DNA of 64,000 nucleotides from an uncultured Treponema sp. (GCA_910584475.1 CAJUBD010000007.1:1-64000); one strand, 5' to 3'; counted from the first letter of the stretch, positions 49,402 to 58,924 are shown. Notes: generated by a model not told the origin, from the letters alone. A program made the numbers and translations.

Positions 49402-51546
49402 TCAAAAATCCAAATCGCTTATAGTTACGATTTCCGCGCCCGTCGCGACAAGTTCGTTTATGAGCAAATGAAATTTTTCATACAACGCGGAATTGGAAAC
49501 ATTTCCGATTGAAGCGATTTGAATTATGTTCGGCGAAGTCAAATCGACATAAGTGTAGCCCGCCGCCGCGCCCTCTTCGCAAATCTTTTCGTCGGCTTTG
49601 CCGCCCGGCGCGTGCCAATAAAGCGAAAGTTCTTTTCCCGTGCATGCGAAAAATTCGTCTTCGAGGCGAGCAAGTCCTTTCGCGATAAAAGTCTTGTCAT
49701 TGTAGACAATCTTGTCAAGCAAATCAATGTTGTTGAAAAAAATCGCGGCGCATTCGTGCCCAGTCTGCGCGATCCGCTTCGTTTCGGCAGGATAACGGCG
49801 GATGAATTCTCCGTTAAAGAAGAACGTGCATTTCAAATTGTACTCATTGCACAATGCGAGAACCGCGTTAAGTCCATCGGCATTTTCGTCAGCGTCAAAA
49901 ACCAATGCGACTTTTTGACGCGGCTCTGAATGCAAAACATTTTTGGAAAGCAAGGCTTTTGTCGTAATTTTTCCAGAAAGCGTCCTCACATACAACGCGT
50001 TTTCATAAAAAGAATTTTTCGTAGTTCCCGCAAAAATCCTGTAGTTAGAATTTTGCAGGCATGGCGGAGTTTGAGTGATTTCACTTCCAGTCAAATCAGT
50101 CCAAGTGGAATTTTCTTCGTCAAGCAAAAAAGCATTTCCATTTTGGTTTTTGAAGGCAATTTGATTTTCGCCAATCCACCATGCGAAATTCGCGCCAGAC
50201 GGAAAAAGATTTTTTTGCGAAGAATCCAAAACAGAAAATTCTTTTACGCAGTTTTCGCCGCCGACACAAAGCGTCTTGTCGTCGCGCCAAGCAAGCGACA
50301 AAGCGTTCTCATTTTCCAACTCGCCGACAATTTTCCAAGTCTCGATGTCAAACACGCAGACATTTTCCGCAGAAGCAAATGCAATGAAATTTTTATCGGG
50401 ACTTGCCACCGCATTGAAATTCGTATCTTGCGCGAAAATGCGGCGCGTCATTTTTCCGTCAACGGAGATTGAGTACACGAGAGAATTTTCTTTGCCGTTT
50501 CCTGATTGGGAAAGGCGCGCGCAAAGGACGACTTCATCGCATTTCGCCCAAAACGCTTCGAAAGAAATCACGTTCATTCCGCGCTCAAAAAATGGCGATG
50601 AAAAAATCTGCCGCACGAACGCGCCGCCTTCTTCGCCGAGATTTTTTTTGTACCAAGAAATCGACTCATCTCGATGGACGATAAAAAAATCCAAAGCGTC
50701 ATCGCTTACCCAAAATTTATCGTCGCCTCCATTGAATTTTTGCGGAAGGCGGCCAATTATTTTTCCGAGCGGAATGAATTGCGAATACAAGCCGAACGTT
50801 ACCAAATCTTTTATTCCGACTTGAAAAATCAAATCCGACGAAATGTAGACTAGATTTTCATCGTCATTCCAATTGATGCAATTTATATTTCCATCGCAAA
50901 TTTTTCGGAATTGTTCTTGAACAGAGCGGCCTTTAAAAAGATTTTCAGGTTCGCAAAAATAAAGAGAGCCATTTTTTTCATAAACAAAATTCTTACCGTC
51001 TGGCGACCATTTCACGCCGACGCGTAAGTAACTGAGAGAGCAATCATCGTCAAGAACGATTTTTTTACCTGTATCAATTTCAGTTACAACGAGGCGCGCC
51101 TTGAATAAATCCGTGCGTTCAAGAGAACAGAGCCATCTGCCAGTCTCGCTTATCGACGAAGGAAGCGGCGGCGAAAAATTGTCGGCAAAAGTACCCGCCC
51201 GCTCAATCCATTTTAAACTTTGAGAAGAAAAATCGTAAAATGCCGTTCCGTATCGATTTCGGATTTGCAGCTTTTGCCCGCCCGCAAATGCCGTAATTTG
51301 TTCTGGAATACAAGTAAGGGCGTTTGGAAAATATTCCGCCGCGCCATTTTGAATTTTTGTCTTGAAGACCGTTGGAGATTCGACTGAATATGAGTTTTTA
51401 GTTTCGAGAGAAAAAAGCATTTCATCATGCTCGTTCAAATTTAAAGGAGCAAAAGAAATTTGCGCGAACGAGAGACTTGCGCCAAAAAATGCAATTGTCG
51501 CAAGCCTTGCCTTTTTGCTCGCCCAATTCAATCGAAAAAAATTCAT
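49402..51546 (-). CDS. Secreted beta-propeller protein with a degenerate polysaccharide-deacetylase domain
   Basis: This 714-residue protein has a signal peptide (residues 1-28) and a long TolB/WD-like propeller region (about 80-490; motifs such as VKWSPDGKNFVYEKNGSLYF). A C-terminal NodB-like domain (about 545-714) follows. In the latter, the usual FDDG is FDADE, the HxxxH zinc pair is replaced (GHECAAIFFNN), and only the APGG turn is typical, so deacetylase activity is unlikely. It probably binds a wall or surface glycan. It overlaps the zinc-ribbon gene by four bases. Confidence 0.78.
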   Translation of the reverse strand: MNFFRLNWASKKARLATIAFFGASLSFAQISFAPLNLNEHDEMLFSLETKNSYSVESPTVFKTKIQNGAAEYFPNALTCIPEQITAFAGGQKLQIRNRYGTAFYDFSSQSLKWIERAGTFADNFSPPLPSSISETGRWLCSLERTDLFKARLVVTEIDTGKKIVLDDDCSLSYLRVGVKWSPDGKNFVYEKNGSLYFCEPENLFKGRSVQEQFRKICDGNINCINWNDDENLVYISSDLIFQVGIKDLVTFGLYSQFIPLGKIIGRLPQKFNGGDDKFWVSDDALDFFIVHRDESISWYKKNLGEEGGAFVRQIFSSPFFERGMNVISFEAFWAKCDEVVLCARLSQSGNGKENSLVYSISVDGKMTRRIFAQDTNFNAVASPDKNFIAFASAENVCVFDIETWKIVGELENENALSLAWRDDKTLCVGGENCVKEFSVLDSSQKNLFPSGANFAWWIGENQIAFKNQNGNAFLLDEENSTWTDLTGSEITQTPPCLQNSNYRIFAGTTKNSFYENALYVRTLSGKITTKALLSKNVLHSEPRQKVALVFDADENADGLNAVLALCNEYNLKCTFFFNGEFIRRYPAETKRIAQTGHECAAIFFNNIDLLDKIVYNDKTFIAKGLARLEDEFFACTGKELSLYWHAPGGKADEKICEEGAAAGYTYVDLTSPNIIQIASIGNVSNSALYEKFHLLINELVATGAEIVTISDLDF

Positions 51547-51806
51547 CTATGCATCTCCGTGCTCAAAATCAAAATATTCAGTTCCTCTTCTAAATCATTC
51601 AATTTTTTTTCCATTTCGTCAAGACGCGCCACGCGTTTTTCAATTTGTTCTTCGACATTCATTTCTTGAACCGACTCAGACGCTTCCTTGTTGTCTTCAT
51701 CGGAAATGCGCGAATGTCCACACCACGGACAAAAGACATAATTTTTTTCGACGGTGCGTCCGCAACCTCCGCAGACACAGATCGCAGTCATCTTTGGAAA
51801 TTCCAT
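51543..51806 (-). CDS. Zinc-ribbon coiled-coil protein
   Basis: The 87-residue protein has a four-Cys zinc ribbon near 11-29 (CGGCG, then CPWCG) and a C-terminal coiled coil (VEEQIEKRVARLDEMEKKL and on). It is probably cytoplasmic and may dimerise. It lies directly upstream of the secreted propeller protein, overlapping by ATGA, so the two are translationally coupled. Function is unknown. GGAG precedes the ATG. Confidence 0.8.
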   Translation of the reverse strand: MEFPKMTAICVCGGCGRTVEKNYVFCPWCGHSRISDEDNKEASESVQEMNVEEQIEKRVARLDEMEKKLNDLEEELNILILSTEMHR

Positions 51807-51854
51807 TTTTTTTCTCCATAATCATAATATTGCAATATTTATTTTAGCAAAAAA

Positions 51855-53009
51855 TCATTTTCCCAAAAGCGTTTGCGGATCAACGACCTTGCCGTTTTTG
51901 TATACGGTAAAATGCAAGTGCGGTCCGGTCGAATATCCAGTGGAACCGACAAGCCCGATTTTTTGGTTTTGCGAAACGTGTTCGCCGGCAACGCTTATTC
52001 GCTTGGACATATGTCCGTACAAAGTTTGATAGCCGTTTCCGTGGTCGATTATAATGTAGTTTCCGTAAATGCGCGAAACGCCCGAAGCCAAAACTTTGCC
52101 TCCCATCGTCGCGTAAATCGGAGTGCCAGTTGGACAAGCCATATCCATTCCAGGATGATATTGTTTTACGCCCGTAAAAGGATCGGCGCGCCAGCCGCAT
52201 TTTGAAGTGAGCCGCCATTTCGATTTAAGCGGAGTGGCCCAAGTTTCGCCCATAGTCTTTCGAAGCGCGTCTCGGCTGAGTTTCGCGCCCGGAATGAAAA
52301 TCTTCTGTCCTGCCGCAAGCTCCGTAGAATCCAAATCGTTCGCGTCGAGCAAGTCTTCCCACGCCACGGAATACTTTGCCGAAATGCTCGCAAGCGACTC
52401 TCCTTGCGACACGGCGTGAAGCAAACCGTCGCACGAAGGAATGACTAGTTTTTGCCCTGAAAAAATTTGTCGCACGTTTTCGATTTCGTTCACCGCGATG
52501 ATCGTGGAAATATTGTTCAATCCGAATTTCCTCGTGATGCCTCCAATCGTCTCGCCAGACTTTACCGTATAGTTTTTATATGTCACGGCTTCATGAAAAA
52601 CATTGCCAGAAATCGCGCCTCCCACATTTCCGTCCACGTCAATATCATCGCCGACAGAAAGCACAAAGTGCGACATCGCATTCTGCAAAACAGTCATTTC
52701 GTCCATGCGCTCCTCTTCCAGAGGAAGCGGATTCGCCCGACTTTGGAAATTCGCAAATATTTCCGTCACGCCAAAAGTCAAAAGAAAGACGACGAACGCG
52801 GCAGGAATCAAGTACAAAAATTTTCCGAGCTTTTTCAAAGCCAAAATGGGATGATGTTTTTTCTCCCTGCTTTCGGATTTCGTAAATTCAAAAGGCCATT
52901 CCCATCTTGCAAATTTTTTTGTACGAGGGAGAATTCGTCTTGGTAAAAAACTTCGCCTTTTTTGCCGCGCGTTGCCGGCCGCCGCTCCAACATAACTGAT
53001 GATTTCCAT
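51855..53009 (-). CDS. Membrane-anchored LysM-M23 peptidase
   Basis: The 384-residue protein has a basic N-terminal cytoplasmic part (about 1-60), one membrane helix (about 64-88) and two LysM domains (about 145-192, beginning YTVKSGETIGGITRKFG, and 198-242). An M23 domain follows with HPGMDMA near 287 and HLHFT near 366. It is likely a periplasmic murein hydrolase or an activator like EnvC/NlpD held in the inner membrane. The start at 53009 has no clear Shine-Dalgarno sequence. It is divergent from lepB with only 45 bases between. Confidence 0.88.
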   Translation of the reverse strand: MEIISYVGAAAGNARQKRRSFLPRRILPRTKKFARWEWPFEFTKSESREKKHHPILALKKLGKFLYLIPAAFVVFLLTFGVTEIFANFQSRANPLPLEEERMDEMTVLQNAMSHFVLSVGDDIDVDGNVGGAISGNVFHEAVTYKNYTVKSGETIGGITRKFGLNNISTIIAVNEIENVRQIFSGQKLVIPSCDGLLHAVSQGESLASISAKYSVAWEDLLDANDLDSTELAAGQKIFIPGAKLSRDALRKTMGETWATPLKSKWRLTSKCGWRADPFTGVKQYHPGMDMACPTGTPIYATMGGKVLASGVSRIYGNYIIIDHGNGYQTLYGHMSKRISVAGEHVSQNQKIGLVGSTGYSTGPHLHFTVYKNGKVVDPQTLLGK

Positions 53010-53042
53010 ATTACATCTATCGACAAAATTTTGTCTCTATAT

Positions 53043-53048
53043 TAGAAT
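53043..53048 (+). promoter_or_regulatory. -10 box of lepB, leaderless spacing
   Basis: TAGAAT lies six bases before the lepB ATG. TCGACA at 53019-53024 is a possible -35 with an 18-base spacer. No Shine-Dalgarno sequence is present. Confidence 0.55.
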
Positions 53049-53054
53049 AAAATT

Positions 53055-53618
53055 ATGATCGAAAAGAAAATCGAAAAACAAAAAAAATCGCCGGGAAATT
53101 TTATTTGCGTCGCGCTTGGAATTTTGATTGCCATAATTTTAAAAGCCTTTGCCTTCGATTTTTTTCGCGTAGAAGGATTTTCGATGTCGCCTGAAATTCA
53201 AGACGGGCAAATTATTTTCGTGAACAAATTGGCATACGGACTTGTGAATCCTTTCACCGCGGAAATTTTCCTCGCTTGGAAAAAGCCTGAAGAGGACGAC
53301 ATAATTTTATATCTCTACGAAAATTCGTGGGTAGTGAAAAGATGCGTCGCAATCGAGGGCGCACCACTAGAATATTTTGGCGATTCGGAGTATAATTTAA
53401 TAGTGGGAAACAAGAAAATCGCTTTGGATTCAATTCAATATCACAGGATGCGCGCGAGCGAAAAAATTCCTCAAGGCTATGTTTTGGCGATAGGCGACAA
53501 TTGCGCCCTTTCTTACGATTCGCGAAACTATGGATTTGTTCCCGAAAAAAACATAGTCGGCAAAGTGGCGGCGCTGCCAAATTTACGCGCGAAACATCGA
53601 GGCAAATCGGATGAATGA
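53055..53618 (+). CDS. lepB: Signal peptidase I
   Basis: The 187-residue protein has one membrane helix (about 15-36), then GFSMSP with the catalytic Ser43, the Lys box WVVKRCVA with Lys95, and GDNCALSYDSRNYG (box E) near 148-161. It removes signal peptides from exported proteins at the outer face of the inner membrane. Length is typical of the short form. It overlaps the PBP2 gene by eight bases, so export and wall synthesis genes share a transcript here. Confidence 0.93.
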   Translation: MIEKKIEKQKKSPGNFICVALGILIAIILKAFAFDFFRVEGFSMSPEIQDGQIIFVNKLAYGLVNPFTAEIFLAWKKPEEDDIILYLYENSWVVKRCVAIEGAPLEYFGDSEYNLIVGNKKIALDSIQYHRMRASEKIPQGYVLAIGDNCALSYDSRNYGFVPEKNIVGKVAALPNLRAKHRGKSDE

Positions 53619-55500
53619 TTTTTTTCCAAAAAGTCGTATCATAGTTTTTTCGGTTTTTTCAATTTTGCTCGTGGGCGCATTGATTTTCAGATTCGGAAAA
53701 CTTTCCGCCGTGGAACAAGAGCGAATCAAGCCGACCGCGCCTTCCGTAGAGCGCGGTTCGATCGTAGACAGAAATGGAAAGCCGCTCGCCGTGGAAACGC
53801 ATTTTTTCCACATGGGCATAAGTCCAAACAAAATAAAGAATCCCGAACAATTCGCAAGGGATGTGGCACCTTCCATTGAAATGAGCGAAGAAGAAATTCT
53901 CGAAATGATCGATGATGCGCGCAAAAGCAGAAATCCCCGTTTTTTTTATCTAAAGAAAAAAATGCCGCTTGCGACTTATGAGGAAGTGAAAAAAATCACC
54001 GACGAAAAAAAATATCATACGTTCGTAAGCTACGACAGGATTCCAGGGCGCATTTATCCTGAAAACACGCTCGCCTCACAGCTCATCGGCTATATGGGCG
54101 ACGACGGACGCGGACTGGCAGGAATTGAATATTCCATGCAACAATATCTTTCGCCTGAGCCAAAAATTTTGCAAAACGGAAAGCCCGAGCAAGGAAAAAA
54201 CGTCTATCTCACAATCGACGCGAATCTCCAATACAAATTGGAACTGATAGCCCGCGAGGCATTGGAGGAAACTCAAGGCACAAATTTGATGCTGCTCGCC
54301 GCCTACGCGAAGACAGGAGAAATCCTCGCATACTTGAGTTTGCCCGAAGCGAATCTAAATGAATATACGAAAGCCGAAATCGAAGAAACGATTGACAGGC
54401 CTGCGATAACTTTCTACGAGCCGGGTTCAGTGTTCAAAGTCTTTTCGATTGCGGCGGCTTACGATGCGGGTCTTTTCCGCCAAGACGAATTATTCTTATG
54501 CGACGGAGTTTTTGAAAAAGTGATGTCGAGCGGAGAACGCGTTCGCCTGAACTGTCTCTCGCACCACGGGTATTTGACGGCCCGAGGCGGGCTAGAACAA
54601 TCATGCAACGACATAACGGCGCAGATCACGGACAGGATGGACACAAGTGCTTTTCTTGCGAAACTCAAGGCATTCGGCTTTGGGCAAAGGACAGACACAA
54701 AAATGCTTCCAAGCGAAAGCCCGGGTCTTTTGAAAGAGCAAAGCAGCAGCCAATGGTCGGCGCGTTCAAAAATGACAATCTCAATCGGACAGGAAGTCGG
54801 AGTGACCGCCTTGCAAATCATGAAAGCCGCGACTGTCTTGGCAAACGGCGGACATCCTTTGAGACTTTCCTTGATTTCAAAAATCACCGACAACGAAGGA
54901 AACATCGTTTTCCAAAACGAAGTCGAAAAAGGGCCGGCGGTGATTTCCGCGCAGACCGCGCAATACATCTTGAGCTGCATGCAAACTGGCGCCGAAAAAG
55001 GAATCGGATGGCGAGCCAATTTGGGCGACATGACGATCGGCGTGAAAACCGGAACGGCGCAAATGGCGGACACCGAAAACGGCGGCTACAGTGAAACCGA
55101 CTTTCTTTCCGACGCGCTCGCTTTTTTTCCTGCGGAAGATCCCGAAATTATTTTGTATATCGTAATACAAAAGTCGAAGGGCATAAATTTCGCGAGCCGA
55201 ATCGTCGCGCCCGTAATCAAAGATTCAGCCGATGCGATTATCGACCATTTGGGAATGAGCCGAGGCGACGCCGCATCGCTTGCGCATTCAGGACGCTTTT
55301 CAATTCAAGGAAAGACACCTCTCAAACTTGAAAGCACTTTGCCAAATTTAACGGGACTTTCAAAGCGCGAGCTTCTCCCGCTTTTGAACCGCAAAGATTT
55401 GAACGTGAACATAAGCGGAAGTGGCTGGGTAACGCGACAGTCCCCCCCAGCAGGAACTCCGATTACAGAAGGCATGCAAATTGATCTCTATTTGGAATAA
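53611..55500 (+). CDS. Class B penicillin-binding protein (FtsI/PBP2 type) with PASTA domain
   Basis: At 629 residues it has a membrane anchor (about 10-30), the dimerisation domain beginning RGSIVDRNGKPLAVE, and the transpeptidase with GSVFKVFS (SxxK near 274), SCN near 331, and KTGTAQ near 492. A C-terminal PASTA domain covers about 570-629. Class B PBPs cross-link murein during septation or elongation with a SEDS partner, which is not in this window. GAGG before the ATG supports the start; the gene overlaps its neighbours on both sides. Confidence 0.92.
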   Translation: MNDFFPKSRIIVFSVFSILLVGALIFRFGKLSAVEQERIKPTAPSVERGSIVDRNGKPLAVETHFFHMGISPNKIKNPEQFARDVAPSIEMSEEEILEMIDDARKSRNPRFFYLKKKMPLATYEEVKKITDEKKYHTFVSYDRIPGRIYPENTLASQLIGYMGDDGRGLAGIEYSMQQYLSPEPKILQNGKPEQGKNVYLTIDANLQYKLELIAREALEETQGTNLMLLAAYAKTGEILAYLSLPEANLNEYTKAEIEETIDRPAITFYEPGSVFKVFSIAAAYDAGLFRQDELFLCDGVFEKVMSSGERVRLNCLSHHGYLTARGGLEQSCNDITAQITDRMDTSAFLAKLKAFGFGQRTDTKMLPSESPGLLKEQSSSQWSARSKMTISIGQEVGVTALQIMKAATVLANGGHPLRLSLISKITDNEGNIVFQNEVEKGPAVISAQTAQYILSCMQTGAEKGIGWRANLGDMTIGVKTGTAQMADTENGGYSETDFLSDALAFFPAEDPEIILYIVIQKSKGINFASRIVAPVIKDSADAIIDHLGMSRGDAASLAHSGRFSIQGKTPLKLESTLPNLTGLSKRELLPLLNRKDLNVNISGSGWVTRQSPPAGTPITEGMQIDLYLE

Positions 55501-57382
55501 AAACATCTCGCTTTTCAAAAATCGTTTTCCCGCACTTTACGAAACGCTCGTTTCAGAAATTCCGAATTTTTTGGGGGAAGAGAAAACTGACAATGAAATT
55601 CCCAAAGATTCATACTTGCAAATTTTAAACGAACAATTTCCATTTTACAAATTTTCACTTGCGAAAAACGGAGCTCTCACTACGAGCGAAAATTCTTTGG
55701 CGATTCATTCCGCGTACAATCCGCAACGCGAGGCGGAACAAGCGGCGGAAAAAAACACAGACACGCAAAAAGAAATTTTTATTTTCGCAGGAATCGGGCT
55801 TGGATATTTGCCGCAGACATGTGCGAAAAAATTTCCGCAAAAAACTTTCGTGGTTTTAGAACCCGACGCGCCGCATTTTTTCGCCGCCCTAGCCTGCCTT
55901 GATTTTGAAGAACTTTTTAAAATCGAAAAACTTTTTTTTATAATCGGCGCGAGCGAGGAACAGGCGGCCTCCCTTGTGGAAAATGCCGGCGGCTTTGAGA
56001 ACGCGCAAGTTTTTCTCACGAACGCGCAAGCCGCGCACGCCGAAAAATATTTTGAAAAATTCTTCTCTCTTGAAAAGCAAAACGCGCAAAAATCCCAAGT
56101 GAACACGAACACGCTCGAACGTTTCGGAACGCTTTGGCTGAAAAACAGCGCGCGCAATTTGCTGGAAATGCAGCGGCTTTGCGGCGCGAACATTTTTTTT
56201 GACGAGGCGAAATACGCTGAAAAAAATTCTTTAAATTCCTTGCCGTCCGTAATCCTTGCGGCAGGTCCTTCTTTGGAAAAAGTTTTGCCGCATCTTGCGA
56301 AAATAAAGGAACGCGCGATTTTGATCGCGCTTGATACTTCGTTGCGGACAGTCCTGCGCGCGGGAGTGGAGCCAGATTTCATCGTTTTGACCGACCCTCA
56401 GTTTCAGGCGGCGCAACACATTGCAGGGCTTTCTTCCCCCTCCTCGATTTTGATTTTGGAAAGCGCGGTCTATCCCAGCGCGTTCCGATTCGACTGCCGA
56501 AAGAAAATTTTGATTTCCTCGCTTTTTCCGCTTGGCAAATTCATTGAATCGCGGCTTGGAAAAAAAGGCGAGCTTTCTTCGGGCGGCTCGGTCGCCACGA
56601 CCGCTTGGGAATTCGCGCGCGCGATTGGAAGCGAAAAAATTTTTTTTGCAGGATTGGATTTGGGATTTCCCCAAAAAAAAACTCACACCAAAGGAAGCAC
56701 ATTTGAAGAAGCCGCGCACATTTTTTCCACGCGCACAAATTCTGCCGAAAGCGCGCTTTGCAAAATTTTGTTTTCCGCGAAGAACAAAATCGCATTTGAC
56801 TACGACGGAAAAAAAATCATCACGGACGAGAGAATGACGCTTTTCGCGAATTGGTTTGAAAACAAAATCGCAGCTATTTCGCCGGAAAAAAATTCCGCGC
56901 ATACCTTCACCTTTTCAAGGGAGGGGCTTTTCATAAACGGAATCGATTTTTTCCCATTGGAAGAATTCCTTGAGTTTCCGAAAATCACGGAGCAAAAAAA
57001 AGATTTCTTTGAACACGCGGAGAAAAAAAATTCCGCCTACGAAAAAAATGAATTTGATGCCGTGATTGAAAAATTGAAAAATCAATTTGAAGAACTGAAA
57101 AAAAATTGCGAACGAGCGAAAACGATTTGCAACGACATTTTGTGCGGCGATCCCCGCGCGAAAAATTTGCTTTTGGAACTTGATTCGCTTGACAAGGAAA
57201 TTCTGTCGAGCGACGCGAAAAATGTCGCCGCGCTCGTTTTTCCCACGCAGCGAAGGCTCGACGAAATTTTCGCGCAAACGAAAATCCCCGGCGACGCGCT
57301 TTTGGCGAACGCAACGAAAAGCCGCGTCGTTTACGCAGAGCTTCTCAATGCGATTGAATTGTATTTGAAGTATCTGCGCTAA
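55481..57382 (+). CDS. DUF115 / MAF flagellin-glycosylation-like protein
   Basis: This 633-residue protein has the DUF115 core in the middle: LPSVILAAGPSLEKVLPHLA near 250-269, ILIALDTSLRTVLRAGVEPDF, VLTDPQ, and GGSVATTAWEFARAIG near 368-383, followed by FFAGLDLGF. Related proteins in motile bacteria (MAF family) transfer nonulosonic acid sugars to flagellins, and distant archaeal relatives are pterin pyrophosphokinases. A coiled-coil-like C-terminal part follows. The frame starts at a TTG inside the end of the PBP2 gene (20-base overlap) with GAAGG seven bases upstream. Confidence 0.8.
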   Translation: MISIWNKNISLFKNRFPALYETLVSEIPNFLGEEKTDNEIPKDSYLQILNEQFPFYKFSLAKNGALTTSENSLAIHSAYNPQREAEQAAEKNTDTQKEIFIFAGIGLGYLPQTCAKKFPQKTFVVLEPDAPHFFAALACLDFEELFKIEKLFFIIGASEEQAASLVENAGGFENAQVFLTNAQAAHAEKYFEKFFSLEKQNAQKSQVNTNTLERFGTLWLKNSARNLLEMQRLCGANIFFDEAKYAEKNSLNSLPSVILAAGPSLEKVLPHLAKIKERAILIALDTSLRTVLRAGVEPDFIVLTDPQFQAAQHIAGLSSPSSILILESAVYPSAFRFDCRKKILISSLFPLGKFIESRLGKKGELSSGGSVATTAWEFARAIGSEKIFFAGLDLGFPQKKTHTKGSTFEEAAHIFSTRTNSAESALCKILFSAKNKIAFDYDGKKIITDERMTLFANWFENKIAAISPEKNSAHTFTFSREGLFINGIDFFPLEEFLEFPKITEQKKDFFEHAEKKNSAYEKNEFDAVIEKLKNQFEELKKNCERAKTICNDILCGDPRAKNLLLELDSLDKEILSSDAKNVAALVFPTQRRLDEIFAQTKIPGDALLANATKSRVVYAELLNAIELYLKYLR

Positions 57383-57620
57383 TCGGCGGAATGATATTTT
57401 TTCGACGAGGAACAAAAATTTTTGCTTCCGCTGGAGCTACCTTCTGCACCGTTTCGCTTCCGCAAGGGGGTCATAAAAACTAAGCCATGCTTACAAATTT
57501 CGCTACGCGAAATTATTTTCACAAAAACGCTAAAGTTTTTTTTCGCGCGGACGATATTATAAATACGAGATTCATTGCGAGCGGTTAGACATCCAGACGC
57601 TTGCGGAATGGGTAGTGCAT
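57383..57620. other. Gene-free stretch before a structured element
   Basis: No gene is supported. A palindrome TTTCGC-tac-GCGAAA lies at about 57508-57522. A TATTAT box at 57555-57560 could be a plus-strand -10, and GCGAGCG/CGCTTGC arms lie at about 57577-57605. A minus-strand frame (57379-57819) is open across it but has no clear coding character. Confidence 0.4.
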
Positions 57621-57698
57621 CGAGGTTGGGAATCTGTGTGGGATTTCCAACCATTTTTGTTTTAAAAATGGCTGAACCTCGCCGCAATCGTGCCACAC
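57621..57698. ncRNA. Possible pseudoknotted structured RNA
   Basis: CGAGGTT (57621-57627) pairs with AACCTCG (57675-57681). CCATTTTT (57651-57658) pairs with AAAAATGG (57664-57671) within it. GTGTGG (57636-57641) can pair with CCACAC (57693-57698), crossing the first stem. It lies between two convergent genes. Either strand could be transcribed; no known RNA class is recognised. Confidence 0.35.
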
Positions 57699-57701
57699 AA
57701 A

Positions 57702-58457
57702 TCAACTGAAAAATTTGCGGAGATTTTCCACTTCGGATTCGAACTGTTCGTCCACCAAAGGAGGGTGCGCGTTGAAATACAAAATTTGGTTCAGCTCTTC
57801 GATATTGCGGACACCCCAAAGCGGAACGACATTTTCATACTGATACAAAAATCCGAGCGCAAGCGGGATGTTTCGAACAAGTCCTCCATAAAGCGGCCTC
57901 ATCGCGATGAAGCCTACGTCGTTTGACTGCGCCTTTTTTACGAACGACTCGACCCGCTTTATCACGAGAATGTTGAACGGAATTTGAACCGAGGCGAAAA
58001 CACCCGAATCAAGCGCGCGAGACGCGATCTCATAATCCTCGGTGGTCAGCCCGAAGTGGCGGATTTTTCCGCGTTCCTTCAGGCGCTCCATTTGAGCGGC
58101 TATTTCGTCAAACGCGACAATATTTTTCTCGTCGGTTTCATACTGGAACAAATCAACATAGTCTGTGCGAAGCGCGTAAAGCGAATCGTCCAGACATTCT
58201 TCCAAACCACGCGCGTCCAAAACGCACGCCTTCGTGGCAAGCACGATGTTGTGCCTGATTCCGTAAAGACACGCGCCCAGTCGTTTTTCGCTTTCTTTCG
58301 CGGAATGCGAAATGTCGAAAAAATTCACGCCAGCATCATAAGCCTTGTGAACCAATGCGGCGGCATTTTCATCTGTGTCGATTTCCTCAAGGCTCATCGC
58401 GCCGAATCCGACACGGCTCACCATCAAATTTGATTTTCCAAGAGAAATGTATTCCAT
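57702..58457 (-). CDS. Aldo/keto reductase-like protein lacking the catalytic Tyr
   Basis: The 251-residue TIM-barrel protein has AKR features: LGKSNLMVSRVGFGAMSLE at the start, AGVNFFDISHS near 43, IVLATKA with the catalytic Lys near 77, TDYVDLFQ near 98-105, and GKIRHFGLTTE near 130. In the usual active site the Asp is followed by a Tyr five residues on and a His after the DLYQ strand. Here those places read Ala (SAKESE) and Glu (FQYE). It may be inactive or use other chemistry. It is also shorter than typical AKRs. GGAGG precedes the ATG. Confidence 0.82.
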   Translation of the reverse strand: MEYISLGKSNLMVSRVGFGAMSLEEIDTDENAAALVHKAYDAGVNFFDISHSAKESEKRLGACLYGIRHNIVLATKACVLDARGLEECLDDSLYALRTDYVDLFQYETDEKNIVAFDEIAAQMERLKERGKIRHFGLTTEDYEIASRALDSGVFASVQIPFNILVIKRVESFVKKAQSNDVGFIAMRPLYGGLVRNIPLALGFLYQYENVVPLWGVRNIEELNQILYFNAHPPLVDEQFESEVENLRKFFS

Positions 58458-58479
58458 CTAAAAAATACCTCCGTTAAAG

Positions 58480-58640
58480 TTTAACATCGCAAGAAACTTC
58501 AGTTTCCGAGAATGTTAAAAATGCGATTTCGCAACGAAGTTAGAAATCGCAGTACAATAGGCGAGTTTTGAAAAAACTCGAAGTTAAAATTGTCGCGCCT
58601 ATTTCAGCGACAATTTTAAACATCCTGTATTTTTTAGATA
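58480..58640 (-). repeat. Family A element between glyS and the AKR-like gene
   Basis: A TTTAACAT/ATGTTAAA outer palindrome, M2 GCGATTTC (58523-58530) with GAAATCGC (58543-58550), M3 CGAGTTTT-gaa-AAAACTCG, and M4 AAAATTGTCGC (58586-58596) with GCGACAATTTT (58607-58617), loop gcctatttca. The M4 stem is the same as at 32455 while the loop differs slightly. A further hairpin CGAGTTTGC/GCAAACTCG follows near 58640-58660. Confidence 0.75.
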
Positions 58641-58660
58641 CGAGTTTGCGTTGCAAACTC

Positions 58661-58924
58661 GCGAAAAATCGTCTCTAAAATTCAACGCGACCTCCTTGTC
58701 GCTCTTTCCAGCCGCTTTCATTTCAAAAATATTTTTCTCCCAAATCAAAATTTAGCGTGCGCGAGTTTTAGAAAGCATTGCTCAAACAAAAGAATCTCTT
58801 TCATCATAACAACACTTTCTTCAATCAGTCCACTAATATTACTTATTACATCGCTCACATTGTTCGCTTACGAATTTTAATTCGTAAAACTCGCCTATTA
58901 CCTATTACTTTACTGCGGCGTTTT
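58661..58924. other. Gene-free stretch
   Basis: Low-complexity AT-rich sequence with short partial copies of CGAGTTTT-type arms near 58760 and 58890 (ACGAATTTTAATTCGT palindrome near 58870). No gene is supported. Confidence 0.5.

Noticed and set aside
57379..57819. 146-codon minus-strand frame next to the AKR-like gene
   Set aside because: Overlaps the AKR-like coding region and the structured element; no start signal or protein-like composition.
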